A stretch of DNA of 64,000 nt. It comes from Chloroflexota bacterium. Its GTDB lineage: Bacteria > Chloroflexota > Dehalococcoidia > UBA2985. Shown in pieces: positions 1 to 8,886 of this stretch. The translations under genes and the position numbers were made by a program. The stretch is taken from positions 22,174 through 86,173 of the forward strand of contig JACQTZ010000009.1 of assembly GCA_016210515.1 (NCBI GenBank). The letters are read 5' to 3'. How positions within the stretch are numbered: the first letter of the stretch is position 1; each line of letters opens with the position of its first letter. A model generated the notes under the pieces. The model searched no databases. It was not told the origin of the DNA and was given only the letters and a program-made list of their open reading frames with translations.

Positions 1-93
1 GTCGCGCTCAGAAAGCCCTGCCGGGGTTTCTGGGCCACGGATCCCAGGGTCAGTACAATGACCCTAAAAAGACCTTAGGAGGGCCTAGAAGCG

Positions 94-378
94 TTGAGTG
101 ACAAGAGCCTGGTATGCCGAGAATGTGGAGTTGAGTTCCTCTTCACCGAGGGGGAACAGGAGTTTTACCAGAAGAGGGGGCTGCTCAACGAGCCCAGCCG
201 CTGCCCTGAGTGTCGCGCCGCGCGGCGCCGCACCAGGAGCGCCGAGGGCGGGGCACGCACCATGTACCCCATAACCTGTGCGTCCTGCGGCAAGGAGGCG
301 GAAGTGCCCTTCCAGCCGAGGCTGGGCAGGCCGGTCTACTGCAACGAGTGCTTTGCCTCTGAGAGGGCCACCCGGTAA
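94..378 (+). CDS. Double zinc-ribbon small protein
   Basis: A 94-residue protein with two zinc ribbons. The first has CxxC pairs at residues 8/11 and 37/40 and resembles the probable zinc-binding domain zf-trcl. The second has pairs at 62/65 and 83/86, separated by exactly 17 residues, which matches the CxxC-x17-CxxC domain. No catalytic motif is visible. The start is a TTG placed 10 bases after a TAGGAGGG ribosome binding site at 75-82. It lies upstream of rpsO but is separated from it by a promoter, so it is probably its own transcript. Function unknown; a nucleic-acid or protein contact role is only a guess from the fold. Confidence 0.75.
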   Translation: MSDKSLVCRECGVEFLFTEGEQEFYQKRGLLNEPSRCPECRAARRRTRSAEGGARTMYPITCASCGKEAEVPFQPRLGRPVYCNECFASERATR

Positions 379-512
379 GGCCCGCCGCAACTCAGCACTC
401 TCGGCAAACAACGCCGTACTCACTGGAGTCCTGGTCGCCGGCAACATAGATGGGACAGCTGCGATAGTAGATTCGCGTCAGCCTGTCCCCTCTCCACTGT
501 TCAAACCCCTGG

Positions 513-541
513 TTTACTCCTCAGAGGGGCTATGCTATAAT
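513..541 (+). promoter_or_regulatory. Putative sigma-70-type promoter for rpsO-pnp
   Basis: TTTACT at 513-518 and a perfect TATAAT at 536-541 are separated by 17 bases, about 35 bases before the rpsO start. This is the best promoter-like sequence in the 198-base gap between the zinc-ribbon gene and rpsO. Confidence 0.6.
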
Positions 542-576
542 TCCGCCAAAGAGAATAGAGAAAGGTCATAACGTAG

Positions 577-843
577 ATGCTGGGGACGGAGAGTAAACAG
601 GCCCTAATCAGGGAGTACCAGACAAAAGAGGGAGATACCGGCTCCACAGGAGTGCAAATAGCCCTCCTCACACAGCGGATAAATCACCTCAGCGACCACC
701 TCAGGGTACACCGCAAGGACTATCACTGTCTCCGTGGGCTGCTAACGCTGGTGGGCCAGCGACGGCGGCTCCTGCGCTATCTGAGCAAAGCAGATAGCGC
801 CCGCTACAGGGAAGTGACAGCCAAACTTCTCATTCGAAATTAG
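577..843 (+). CDS. rpsO: 30S ribosomal protein S15
   Basis: Primary 16S rRNA-binding protein of the small subunit platform. The 88 residues match the usual S15 length of about 89. The signature stretch [17 protein letters not shown], the LSDHL-x-HRKDYH motif and the [10 protein letters not shown] end are all present. ATG start after an AGAAAGG site. It is followed by pnp, an arrangement conserved in many bacteria, in which S15 and PNPase are co-transcribed and subject to post-transcriptional control. Nothing unusual. Confidence 0.97.
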   Translation: MLGTESKQALIREYQTKEGDTGSTGVQIALLTQRINHLSDHLRVHRKDYHCLRGLLTLVGQRRRLLRYLSKADSARYREVTAKLLIRN

Positions 844-910
844 CCCTCGCGCCCGTGCTCTTTCTTTGTTCTCCCCAAGTGTTGATTCGCTGGAGGAGGA
901 TACCGTCAAT

Positions 911-3154
911 TTGATTCACACTGTAAGCAAGGAGATAGCGGGGCGAAAGCTCACCATTGAGACGGGCAAGCTGGCCAATCAGGCCGGCGGCTCTGTAACA
1001 GTCAGATACGGGGACTCGATGCTCCTGGTCACGGCCTGCGCTGCGCCCAGCGCCAGGGAAGGGATAGACTTCCTGCCCCTGACCATAGACTACGAGGAGC
1101 GTCTTTACGCCGCAGGCAAGATTCCGGGAAGCTTTTTCCGTCGGGAGGGCCGTCCCACCGAGGTGGGAACCCTGGCCGCTCGTCTGACGGACCGCCCCTT
1201 GAGACCACTTTTCCCCAAGGGGCTCCACAACGAAATTCAGGTGATTGTCACCGTCCTTTCCGCAGACCAGGAGAATGACCCTGATATCCTGGGCATTATA
1301 GGGGCGTCCTCCGCCCTGTGCCTGTCCCCCATCCCCTTCGATGGCCCCGTCAGCGCCACCAGGCTGGGCTACTTGAACGGGGAGATTATCGTCAATCCCA
1401 CCTTCGCTCAGCTAGGTGAAAGCAAACTGGACCTGGTGGTGGCCGGCACAAGAGACGCCATAGCCATGGTGGAAGCTGGAGCCAACGAAGTGATCGAGGA
1501 GGTCATCATCGAGGCGGTCAAGCGAGGCCAGGAGGTCAACCAGCAGATCATCGAGCTTCAGCAGGAGCTGATCGCTCTGGCGGCGAAGCCCAAGATGCCC
1601 CTCCCACCGGACGGCCATGCCCAAGAGGAGCTGATGAAAAAGGTGGCCTCCTTCCTCGGAGACCGCCTGCACTCCACCATCTTCACCAATCGAGAGAAGG
1701 GGGAAAGGGATAGCGCTCTGGACGACCTGAGCGCGAATGTTGCGGCTCAGATGGGAGAGGGCTACTCTTCGCAACAGGTGAAAGAGGCCTTTGAAGCTCT
1801 GACCAAGAGGGAGGTGCGCTCTGGAATAGTCCACGGCGGTCGCCGCCCGGACGGCCGACAGCCCAAGGAGGTACGTCCCATAAGCTGCGAGGTGTCTATC
1901 CTGCCGCGGACTCACGGCTCCGGTCTCTTCACCCGGGGACAGACTCAGGTGCTTACCATTGCCACCCTGGGCTCCATGTCAGAGACGCAGAAACTGGATA
2001 CCATAAACCCAGAGGAGAGCAAACGATACCTTCACCACTACAACTTCCCTCCCTACTCCGTGGGCGAGGTGAGAAGAGTGGGCGGGCCTGGCCGAAGGGA
2101 GATAGGACACGGCGCCCTGGCCGAGCGCGCCCTGCTGCCTGTCATCCCCAACGAGGATGAGTTTCCCTACACCATTCGCCTGGTATCGGAGTCCCTCAGC
2201 TCCAACGGCAGCACCTCCATGGGCAGCGTTTGCGGCAGCACCCTGGCCCTGATGGACGCGGGAGTGCCCCTCAAGGCCCCCGTGGCCGGGATAGCCATGG
2301 GCCTGGTTATGACGGAGGAGGGACGGCACGTTGTTCTAACGGACATCCAGGGAGTTGAAGACGCCCTGGGGGACATGGACTTCAAGGTGGCGGGGAGTGC
2401 CCAGGGAGTCACCGCCCTTCAGATGGATATCAAGATAAAGGGCATTACCTACGCGATTATGGAGGAGGCCCTGCGACAGGCGCGAGAGGCCCGTCTCTTT
2501 GTCCTGGAGCGAATAAAGGCCACCATGGCCCAACCACGGTCTGAGTTGAGCCCCTACGCACCCCGAATGATACGGCTCACCATCCCGGTGGACAAGATTG
2601 GCACGGTCATAGGGCCTGGCGGGAAGACCATACGCTCCATCATAGAGGACACCAAGACCACTATAAACGTGGAGAACGACGGCACTGTGACCGTCGGCTC
2701 CGTAAACCAGGATGCAGCTCGGAGGGCGGTGGAGCGCATAGAGATGCTCACCCGGGAGGCGGAGGTGGGTGGCATCTACACTGGGAAGGTTGTCCGGCTA
2801 ATGAACTTTGGCGCTTTTGTGGAGATACTGCCCGGCAAGGACGGACTGGTGCACATCAGCGAGCTTTCCAATGAGCGGGTTGCCTCGGTGGAAGACGTGG
2901 TCAAGGTTGGCGATGAGATCACCGTAATGGTGAAGGAGATAGACTCCATGGGGCGCATCAACCTCTCCCGGCGCGCCCTCCTTGAGCAGCCGGCAGGGGA
3001 CAAAGAGCCGAGAACCGGCGGCGCAGAGGAGAGGCCACGCTACGACAGGGGAGGAGAGGGCAACCGATACGACCGGCCCAGGGGGCCACGTCCTTCGGGG
3101 CCGCCTCGGGACTCCCAGGGAAACCGCAGGCCGCCCTACAGGCCATCCCGCTAG
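911..3154 (+). CDS. pnp: Polyribonucleotide nucleotidyltransferase (PNPase)
   Basis: Phosphorolytic 3'-5' exoribonuclease acting in mRNA decay. Two RNase PH-like domains fill roughly residues 1-545, followed by a KH domain (about 550-610, with the GPGGKTI loop) and an S1 domain (about 618-690). The tail is a basic, Arg/Gly/Pro-rich low-complexity segment, as in many PNPases. I choose the TTG at 911 because GGAGGAGGA ends at 900, ten bases upstream, and the protein then begins IHTVSKEIAGR, the normal PNPase N-terminus. An in-frame TTG at 866 has no ribosome binding site. Co-directional with rpsO, 67 bases downstream. Confidence 0.97.
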   Translation: MIHTVSKEIAGRKLTIETGKLANQAGGSVTVRYGDSMLLVTACAAPSAREGIDFLPLTIDYEERLYAAGKIPGSFFRREGRPTEVGTLAARLTDRPLRPLFPKGLHNEIQVIVTVLSADQENDPDILGIIGASSALCLSPIPFDGPVSATRLGYLNGEIIVNPTFAQLGESKLDLVVAGTRDAIAMVEAGANEVIEEVIIEAVKRGQEVNQQIIELQQELIALAAKPKMPLPPDGHAQEELMKKVASFLGDRLHSTIFTNREKGERDSALDDLSANVAAQMGEGYSSQQVKEAFEALTKREVRSGIVHGGRRPDGRQPKEVRPISCEVSILPRTHGSGLFTRGQTQVLTIATLGSMSETQKLDTINPEESKRYLHHYNFPPYSVGEVRRVGGPGRREIGHGALAERALLPVIPNEDEFPYTIRLVSESLSSNGSTSMGSVCGSTLALMDAGVPLKAPVAGIAMGLVMTEEGRHVVLTDIQGVEDALGDMDFKVAGSAQGVTALQMDIKIKGITYAIMEEALRQAREARLFVLERIKATMAQPRSELSPYAPRMIRLTIPVDKIGTVIGPGGKTIRSIIEDTKTTINVENDGTVTVGSVNQDAARRAVERIEMLTREAEVGGIYTGKVVRLMNFGAFVEILPGKDGLVHISELSNERVASVEDVVKVGDEITVMVKEIDSMGRINLSRRALLEQPAGDKEPRTGGAEERPRYDRGGEGNRYDRPRGPRPSGPPRDSQGNRRPPYRPSR

Positions 3155-3417
3155 TGGGGTGAATCTGAAAAGGAGCCTAGTTGTAATTGCGATGAAAAAT
3201 GGTGTGCCTCCCTACTCCTTCCCCATAGAGGGGGAAGGTTGGGATGGGAGTGAGGATTTCCGAGAAGCCCTATTTTCAAGGCAATATGGGGCGGCGCTCC
3301 CCCCTCTCTACCAGGTTGCCACGCTCGCCAAGGGCGGGCTCGCAATGACATTCGAAGCAAACTCCTAGACCATTTTGCTAGATACCCTTAATCTCTAAAG
3401 GGTGAGGTGAGGAGACG
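3155..3417. repeat. Intergenic repeat region between pnp and dapB
   Basis: No convincing gene. It contains a purine/pyrimidine block (CCTTCCCC...GGGGGAAGG with inverted halves around 3220-3240) and a 'gcgggctcgcaatgaca'-type end that recurs in other gaps of this window. It belongs to the dispersed repeat family described under findings. Confidence 0.6.
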
Positions 3418-4212
3418 GTGGCAACAAAAGTCCTTGTCCACGGAATTCTGGGGAAGATGGGAAGGGAGGTGGTGGCCGCGGTCTGTCGAGAGCCGGGCCT
3501 GGAGCCTCTGTGCGGCGTGGACAAGAACGCCACCGATGAGTACCTGCCCCTGCCCGACGGCTCTGGTCGCATCCCCATCTCCTCGGACCTGGGGCGCATG
3601 ATAGACATATACAGGCCACAGGTGATGGTGGACTTCACCAATGCCGATGCCTCCATTGCCGCATGCCGCGTGGCGGCGGCCAAAGGGGTCAACCTGGTGG
3701 TAGGCACCACCGGCCTTACTGCGGCCAACATCAAGGAGCTGGACAGCCTGGCCCGGGAGTATGACATCGGGGCCTTCGTGGCCCCCAACTTCGCCATTGG
3801 AGCCGTGCTGCTCATGCACCTGGCAAGGGGTCTGGGAAGGTACTTCGACTACGCCGACATCGTAGAGATGCACCACGAAGCCAAGATAGACTCCCCTTCC
3901 GGGACGGCCCTGGCCCTGGCCAGAAACCTGCGGGAGGGCAGAGATGGCCCCTTCATCAGGCCTGCTCCTGAGAAGGAACCCATAGAGGGCACACGAGGCG
4001 GGGAGCTGGAGGGCGTCTCCATCCATAGCGTGCGAATGCCGGGGCGAATGGCCCACCACGAGATAGTCCTGGGCACTCAGGGGCAGACCCTGAGCCTGCG
4101 CCACGATACCATCAACCGCGAGTGCTATATGCCGGGGGTTCTCCTCGCGATAAGAGAAGTGGTAAAATCCAAGGGACTTGTGGTGGGCCTGGAGAAGCTG
4201 CTGGGGCTATGA
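3418..4212 (+). CDS. dapB: 4-hydroxy-tetrahydrodipicolinate reductase
   Basis: Reduces 4-hydroxy-tetrahydrodipicolinate with NAD(P)H in the diaminopimelate/lysine pathway. The 264 residues include the N-terminal glycine-rich nucleotide loop (VHGILGKMG), the VVGTTGL segment, the catalytic/substrate signature EMHHEAKIDSPSGTA and a C-terminal substrate-binding half. The start is GTG after a GAGGTGAGGA site. Next genes asd and dapA complete a local aspartate-branch cluster, though dapB and asd are separated by a 343-base repeat region, so they may not share one transcript. Confidence 0.96.
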   Translation: MATKVLVHGILGKMGREVVAAVCREPGLEPLCGVDKNATDEYLPLPDGSGRIPISSDLGRMIDIYRPQVMVDFTNADASIAACRVAAAKGVNLVVGTTGLTAANIKELDSLAREYDIGAFVAPNFAIGAVLLMHLARGLGRYFDYADIVEMHHEAKIDSPSGTALALARNLREGRDGPFIRPAPEKEPIEGTRGGELEGVSIHSVRMPGRMAHHEIVLGTQGQTLSLRHDTINRECYMPGVLLAIREVVKSKGLVVGLEKLLGL

Positions 4213-4540
4213 GCGCTTTCGTTGCCATTATTATGAAAATGCAATCCAGCATTGGCCACATATCATTCCTACGAAAATGGGGGGCCTCTGGCCTCCTCCC
4301 CCGCAAGCGGGGGAGGATTGAGGTGGGGGAGCCTCACCCCCATCCAGACCTTCCCCCCTCAAGGGGGAAGGCACAGGAAACACGCCATTTTCATCTTCTT
4401 CGGTGCCTCACCCAGGGCATGATAAATTCTGAGGAGCGAAGCGAAGTGAAGAATCCAGGGGGTATCGCCTTAGACCCTTCGCTCCGCTCAGGGTGACAAG
4501 GGAAGAAAACAGAAGTGCTGCTAAATATAAACTCTAGCCT
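4213..4540. repeat. Intergenic repeat region between dapB and asd
   Basis: No gene seen. Contains a G/C-rich palindromic block (CCCCCGCAAGCGGGGG at about 4299-4314), a CTTCCCCCCTCAAGGGGG block near 4350-4365, and an end with 'gaggagcgaagcgaagtgaagaat' and 'ttcgctccgctcagggtgac' pieces that recur elsewhere in the window. Confidence 0.65.
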
Positions 4541-4555
4541 TTGGAGGAGTGTTCA

Positions 4556-5590
4556 ATGGGTTACCATGTCGCAATAGTGGGCGCTACCGGCCTCGTGGGG
4601 GGTGAGTTCCTCAAAGTCCTCGAGCAGAGGAGCTTCCCCATGGACACCCTTCGCCTCTACGCCTCCGACCGCTCCGCGGGGAAGAAGATATCCTTCATGG
4701 GAGAGCGGTTCGAGGTAGCGGAGACGGCGGATGACTCCTTCGATGGAGTTGACATCGCTCTCTTCTCCGCCGGAGCAGACATCAGCAAGCGCTTCTCGCC
4801 CATCGCCGCCCGGGCCGGCGCGGTGGTCGTGGACAACAGCTCCGCCTTCCGCATGGATCCCCAGGTGCCCCTGGTGGTGCCCGAGGTCAATCCGGAGGAC
4901 ATCTGCCTGCACCGGGGCATCATTGCCAACCCCAACTGCTCCACCATCCAGATGGTGGTGGCCCTCAAACCCTTGCACCGGGTCAACCCCATTACGCGCA
5001 TCGTGGTATCCACCTATCAGGCCGTCTCCGGCACCGGGTCCGCGGCGATTGAGGAGCTGCGGCAGCAGACCGCGCAGATGATGGAGGGCAATGAGGAGCA
5101 GATACGCCCCCAGGCTTACCCCCATCGGATAGCCTTTAACGCCCTGCCCTACGTGGACGGCTGGGGGGAGAGCGACTACACCACCGAGGAGTGGAAGATG
5201 GTCAACGAGACTCGCAAGATATTCCACGAGCCGGACATGCCGGTCTGCGCCACCTGTGTCCGGGTGCCGGTGTACATCAGCCACGGCGAATCTGTGAACG
5301 TGGAGTTCGACCAGCCCATGAGCGCCCAGGAGGCCAGGGACATCCTCTCCCATGCGCCGGGGGTCAAGGTACTGGACAACCCCAAGAAGGACCTGTATCC
5401 ACTGCCCATATGGGCGGCTGGCACGGACGACGTCTTCGTGGGACGCATAAGGCAGGACGTCTCCTGCCCCAACGGCCTGGTCATGTGGGTTGTGGCCGAC
5501 AACGTGCGCAAGGGCGCTGCCTTGAACGCTGTTCAGATAGCCGAGGTGATGGTCAAAGAGGAGATGCTATCCCCATCCGGTAGGAGGTAG
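4556..5590 (+). CDS. asd: Aspartate-semialdehyde dehydrogenase
   Basis: Makes L-aspartate semialdehyde from aspartyl phosphate with NADPH, feeding lysine, DAP, threonine and methionine synthesis. N-terminal Rossmann motif VGATGLVGGEF; the catalytic cysteine sits in NPNCSTIQM; the GTGSAA-like GTGSAAIEEL motif and the C-terminal substrate-binding part are present. The ATG at 4556 is chosen because GGAGGAG lies at 4543-4549; an in-frame TTG at 4541 would place that ribosome binding site inside the gene. Only five bases separate its stop from dapA, so the two are coupled. Confidence 0.96.
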   Translation: MGYHVAIVGATGLVGGEFLKVLEQRSFPMDTLRLYASDRSAGKKISFMGERFEVAETADDSFDGVDIALFSAGADISKRFSPIAARAGAVVVDNSSAFRMDPQVPLVVPEVNPEDICLHRGIIANPNCSTIQMVVALKPLHRVNPITRIVVSTYQAVSGTGSAAIEELRQQTAQMMEGNEEQIRPQAYPHRIAFNALPYVDGWGESDYTTEEWKMVNETRKIFHEPDMPVCATCVRVPVYISHGESVNVEFDQPMSAQEARDILSHAPGVKVLDNPKKDLYPLPIWAAGTDDVFVGRIRQDVSCPNGLVMWVVADNVRKGAALNAVQIAEVMVKEEMLSPSGRR

Positions 5591-5595
5591 GCAGT

Positions 5596-6498
5596 ATGGT
5601 TACCGTCGGCAGGCTCATTACTGCAATGGTCACCCCCTTCGACGAGCAGGGAGAGGTGGAGTACGCCCAGGCCAGGCACCTGGCCTCCTCCCTTCTCGAC
5701 TCCGGGAGCGACGGGCTGGTGATCTCCGGCACCACTGGGGAGTCCCCTACCCTCACCAAAGACGAGAAGCTGCGCCTCTTCCGGGAGATAAAGGCGGAGC
5801 TGGGAGACCGGGGAGCGGTGGTGGCCGGCACGGGGAACTACAGCACCGCGGAGAGCATAGAACTGACCCAAGCAGCGGAGAAGGTGGGGGTTGACGCAGC
5901 GCTCCTGGTAGTCCCCTACTACAACAAGCCCACCCAGGAGGGGTTGTACCAGCACTTCAGGGCCATCGCGGAGAGCACCGCCCTGCCCTGCATCCTGTAC
6001 AACGTTCCCAGCCGCACCATAACAAGCCTCTCCTGGGAGACCACCTTGCGACTGGCCCAGGTGGACAACATCATCGGCGTGAAGGAGGCCAGCGGCGACT
6101 TCGACCAGATTGCCCACATCATCGCCGGTGCGCCCCGGGGCTTCCGGGTCTGGAGCGGCAACGACAGCGACACCTTTGGCATTATGACCATGGGGGGCTA
6201 CGGCGTCGTCAGCGTGGCATCCCACCTGGTGGGACTTCAGATCAAGGGGATGATGGACCTGATACTGGCGGGGAGGACCTCCCAGGCGGCCGCGGAGCAC
6301 CTCCGGCTGACGCCCATATTCAAGGGCCTCTTCATTGTGTCCAATCCCATTCCCGTGAAGTACAGCGTCAACTACGTGGGCTTCCCGGTGGGCAAGCCCA
6401 GGCTGCCCCTCACGGAGCCCGACGCTAAGACCGCAGAGCAGCTTCAGGCGATGCTAAAGGGGTACAGGATAGACCTGCCCGTAGCCGCGGGAGCGTAG
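5596..6498 (+). CDS. dapA: 4-hydroxy-tetrahydrodipicolinate synthase
   Basis: Condenses pyruvate with aspartate semialdehyde as the first dedicated step to diaminopimelate. TIM-barrel aldolase of 300 residues. Seen: the SGTTGESPTL phosphate/carboxyl-binding motif, the YYNKP segment with the catalytic tyrosine, and the Schiff-base lysine K163 in IGVKEASGDF. A GGAGGT site overlaps the asd stop region just upstream of the ATG. Last gene of the dap cluster; the following half kilobase is repeat DNA. Confidence 0.97.
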   Translation: MVTVGRLITAMVTPFDEQGEVEYAQARHLASSLLDSGSDGLVISGTTGESPTLTKDEKLRLFREIKAELGDRGAVVAGTGNYSTAESIELTQAAEKVGVDAALLVVPYYNKPTQEGLYQHFRAIAESTALPCILYNVPSRTITSLSWETTLRLAQVDNIIGVKEASGDFDQIAHIIAGAPRGFRVWSGNDSDTFGIMTMGGYGVVSVASHLVGLQIKGMMDLILAGRTSQAAAEHLRLTPIFKGLFIVSNPIPVKYSVNYVGFPVGKPRLPLTEPDAKTAEQLQAMLKGYRIDLPVAAGA

Positions 6499-7000
6499 CG
6501 CGGAACCTGCGGACGCGCAATTTCCCGCTCGTGGTGAGCCCCGATTCCACTCCGTTCCATACGAAGTCCGATTTCATCGGACTTGTCGAACCATGCGAGC
6601 GGAGCCATGTAGGGGCAGGTTTGAAACCTGCCCCTACGGGATGAGCGGGCGAGCGCAGAGCGAGGGAGTGGAGAGACCGCCCCACCCCAGACGCCGTGGT
6701 GAGCCCGCCGAACCATTGCCACGGACGGGGGTGCCCTCGCAATGACGATGGCGTTGGTTCCCCATGCTCACCACATGAGCAGGAGTTATTTGTCCGCTCA
6801 CCCTGAGAGCTTGTGAATAAATACCTTGGGATGGCCTTATTAAGACTCATTGCACAGCTGTATTGAGACCCCAAATCGGCAATCTCGCGAACAACTCACA
6901 GGCTCTGAGCTTGTCGAAGAGTCCTAGATGCTTCGCTTTGCTCAGCATGACATCTCTCTCCGCTCATCCAAAGCCTGTCGAAAGGTGAGTGGCTAGCTTC
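6499..7000. repeat. Repeat-rich gap after dapA, with a perfect 29-base palindrome
   Basis: About 500 bases without a credible gene. At 6609-6637 is a palindrome with 14-base arms (GTAGGGGCAGGTTT and its complement) around one G. Nearby are a 'gattccactccg' block shared in inverted arrangement with 30041-30071 and a block at 6899-6957 with 'ctgagcttgtcgaa' and 'tgcttcgctttgctcagcatgac', recurring pieces of the dispersed repeats. Confidence 0.75.
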
Positions 7001-7012
7001 AGGCCACAAGCT

Positions 7013-7203
7013 ATGGAACACCTTCAGAACCGGGTGCTCGTTCGGGGCCATGAGATAGCCCTGAAGGGCAAGAACCGCCCCCTCTTCTTCGACCAGCTGG
7101 AGCACAACCTCAGACAGGCGCTACAGGGAACGGCCGTGGCCCAGGTGCGCAAAAGGCACATGGGAGTGGAGATTACCCTGTCACCGGAGGCGGCCAGGGC
7201 CTC
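7013..7203 (+). pseudogene. Truncated thiI-like remnant (N-terminal ferredoxin-like domain)
   Basis: The reading frame from the ATG at 7013 gives a good match to the very start of ThiI, the tRNA 4-thiouridine sulfurtransferase: LVRGHEIALKGKNRPLFF corresponds to the conserved VRYGEIALKGKNR region, followed by the LRQAL helix and the RKRHMGVEI strand. After about residue 64 (AARAS) the frame reads into unrelated sequence and stops at 7288. The THUMP and PP-loop domains are absent from the window. I read it as a decayed or deleted gene rather than a functional small protein. Confidence 0.7.
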
Positions 7204-7324
7204 CTTATGGATTATCTTGATTAAGAGGCGCTGCTGGTGTAGGATTACGTTATTGCTGCTAGCCACACCAGCAGCCTGTGGCCGCTAGCCGCAACAGGCC
7301 ACATTTCACGCAGAACCGGGAAGC

Positions 7325-8065
7325 ATGTCAAGAGTGCGCGCCCTCGTCTTACCCGTAGTGAGGGAGGTCATCCTTGTAATGGCCGCCTACTACGCCTATA
7401 CCATTGCCAAGAACCTGATCCACTCGGATCCCGCTGCCCAGGGATTCCAGAATGCTTGGGAGGTCATAAACCTGGAGCAGTCGCTGGGTATCTTTCATGA
7501 ATCTTCTCTCCAGGGATGGCTCCTGGAAGATGCCAGAGGCGTGGTCTACTTCTTCAACTGGGTCTACACCCTGGGCTTCTGGCCCCTTATAGGAGCCACG
7601 GGCATCCTGCTTTTCATTACAGCGCACGATGCCTATTACAAGTACCGCACTGTGCTGCTGGTGAGCCTTGGCATAGCGGTGGTCGTTTTCGCCCTCTACC
7701 CCCTGGCTCCACCAAGGTTCATGGGAGTGTTTGGTTTTGTGGACACTCTACGAATACTGGGGCCTACTCAACACATCACCCGCAGCGAGATCTTGTCCTA
7801 CAATATGTACGCGGCCATGCCCAGCATGCACTTCGCCTGGGCCCTGCTGGTATCCATGGCGTGGGCCAGCACACCCTATCTATGGGCCAAAATCGCCGCC
7901 ATAGTCTACCAGACCCTCATGGCGGCCGCCGTCGTGGTCACGGGGAACCACTACTTCGTGGACGTGATTGTCTCATTGCCTGTAGTGATGGCCTCTTTCT
8001 ACGTCTATCATCTGGTGCTGGCACCTTCCAGGCACAGGGCGCGCGTGCAGGACATTCGGGTCTAG
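7325..8065 (+). CDS. PAP2-family integral membrane phosphatase / inositolphosphotransferase-like
   Basis: Membrane protein of 246 residues with about six hydrophobic segments. It has a PAP2_3-type acid phosphatase signature: APPR at the end of one helix, PSMHFAW (catalytic His loop) and GNHYFVDVI (second His/Asp loop). Relatives act on lipid phosphates or transfer phosphoinositol or similar heads. The substrate here cannot be told from sequence. ATG start with only a weak upstream purine stretch. It stands alone between repeat-rich gaps. Confidence 0.85.
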   Translation: MSRVRALVLPVVREVILVMAAYYAYTIAKNLIHSDPAAQGFQNAWEVINLEQSLGIFHESSLQGWLLEDARGVVYFFNWVYTLGFWPLIGATGILLFITAHDAYYKYRTVLLVSLGIAVVVFALYPLAPPRFMGVFGFVDTLRILGPTQHITRSEILSYNMYAAMPSMHFAWALLVSMAWASTPYLWAKIAAIVYQTLMAAAVVVTGNHYFVDVIVSLPVVMASFYVYHLVLAPSRHRARVQDIRV

Positions 8066-8328
8066 AAGCTATTCGGAAATTCCTCACCCCCTGCCCCCCT
8101 CTCCCTTGGCCAAGGGAGAAGGGGAGGAAAAGGAATCTGGGGGACACCCCCAGACCCTCGGCCCTTCGACAGGCTCAGGGTAAACTCGGGGCTTCGCCCC
8201 CTCTGTACTCCCCCAAGCAGATTTCCCGAATGGTCTCTAGCACCTCCCGTACCAGGCTGGCTCGCCACCAGGGACGGCGACTTCTACGACGCGATAGGCG
8301 CTTTCTCCCCATCGGAAGCGCAGGCCCC
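8066..8328. repeat. Repeat region after the PAP2 gene
   Basis: Contains the perfect 20-base palindrome TCTCCCTTGGCCAAGGGAGA at 8100-8119 in a C-rich/G-rich block, followed by a 'gcccttcgacaggctcagggtaaactc' piece (8160-8187) found in several other gaps. No gene recognised. Confidence 0.7.
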
Positions 8329-8886
8329 TTACCCGTGCAATGAGTCGCCGTAGATGTGAATCACCATGAGAAGGGCGGCTATGGTCTTGGCGTCCTCGAT
8401 CTCGCCTGAGCGAATCGTGTCCTGTACCTGGGCCAGGGGCACCGGCACCACCTCTATGCTCTCATCCTCGTCGGGAGCAAGAGCGCTCCGACGCAGGTCT
8501 GTCGCTATGTAGGCGTGCATGTACTCGGTGCAGAAGCCGGGGGTCATCCAGAAGCCCGCCATGCGCTGAAGCCTTCCCGCGGTGAAGCCAATCTCCTCCT
8601 GGAGCTCCCGCAGGCATCCCTCCTCTGGGGCCTCTCCCTCTTCCAGGCCGCCCGCCGGGGCCTCCAGAAGCCATCTCTCTGGCGCTTTGCGGTACTGTCG
8701 CACCAGCAGAACCCGTCCCTGGTGGTCTACCGGCACCACAACCACCGAGGGGCCATGCTCCACAATCTCCCTCTGGGACGTCCCGCCCCTGGGCAGCTTC
8801 ACAGTGTCCACCCTGACGCCGATTATCTTCCCTCTGTATATACGGCGACTATCTACGGTGGATTCCTCTGGCACCGGACTCCTCAA
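8329..8886 (-). CDS. NUDIX hydrolase, ADP-ribose pyrophosphatase type
   Basis: Hydrolyses nucleoside diphosphate-linked compounds, most likely ADP-ribose. The NUDIX box is complete (from GGLEEGEAPEEG through REL-Q-EEIGF), preceded by VRQYRKAPERWLLEAPAGG, the usual ADP-ribose-type lead-in. 185 residues, normal for the family. The start is TTG at 8886, and TTGA overlaps the nadK stop by four bases, so translation is probably coupled to nadK. That pairing suggests a shared role in pyridine nucleotide turnover. Confidence 0.9.
   Translation of the reverse strand: MRSPVPEESTVDSRRIYRGKIIGVRVDTVKLPRGGTSQREIVEHGPSVVVVPVDHQGRVLLVRQYRKAPERWLLEAPAGGLEEGEAPEEGCLRELQEEIGFTAGRLQRMAGFWMTPGFCTEYMHAYIATDLRRSALAPDEDESIEVVPVPLAQVQDTIRSGEIEDAKTIAALLMVIHIYGDSLHG

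Noticed and set aside
4122..4496. 124-codon plus-strand frame across the dapB end and the following repeat
   Set aside because: Part overlaps dapB in another frame and part is repeat DNA; no motif.
5533..6300. Long open frame on the minus strand opposite dapA
   Set aside because: It mirrors dapA, has no family motif, and GC-rich DNA commonly yields such antisense frames. The same holds for the long frames opposite asd, nuoM, nuoH and the thiolase-like genes.
8062..8268. Short frames in the repeat region after the PAP2 gene
   Set aside because: They consist only of repeat-derived sequence; the same sequence recurs in other gaps in other frames.
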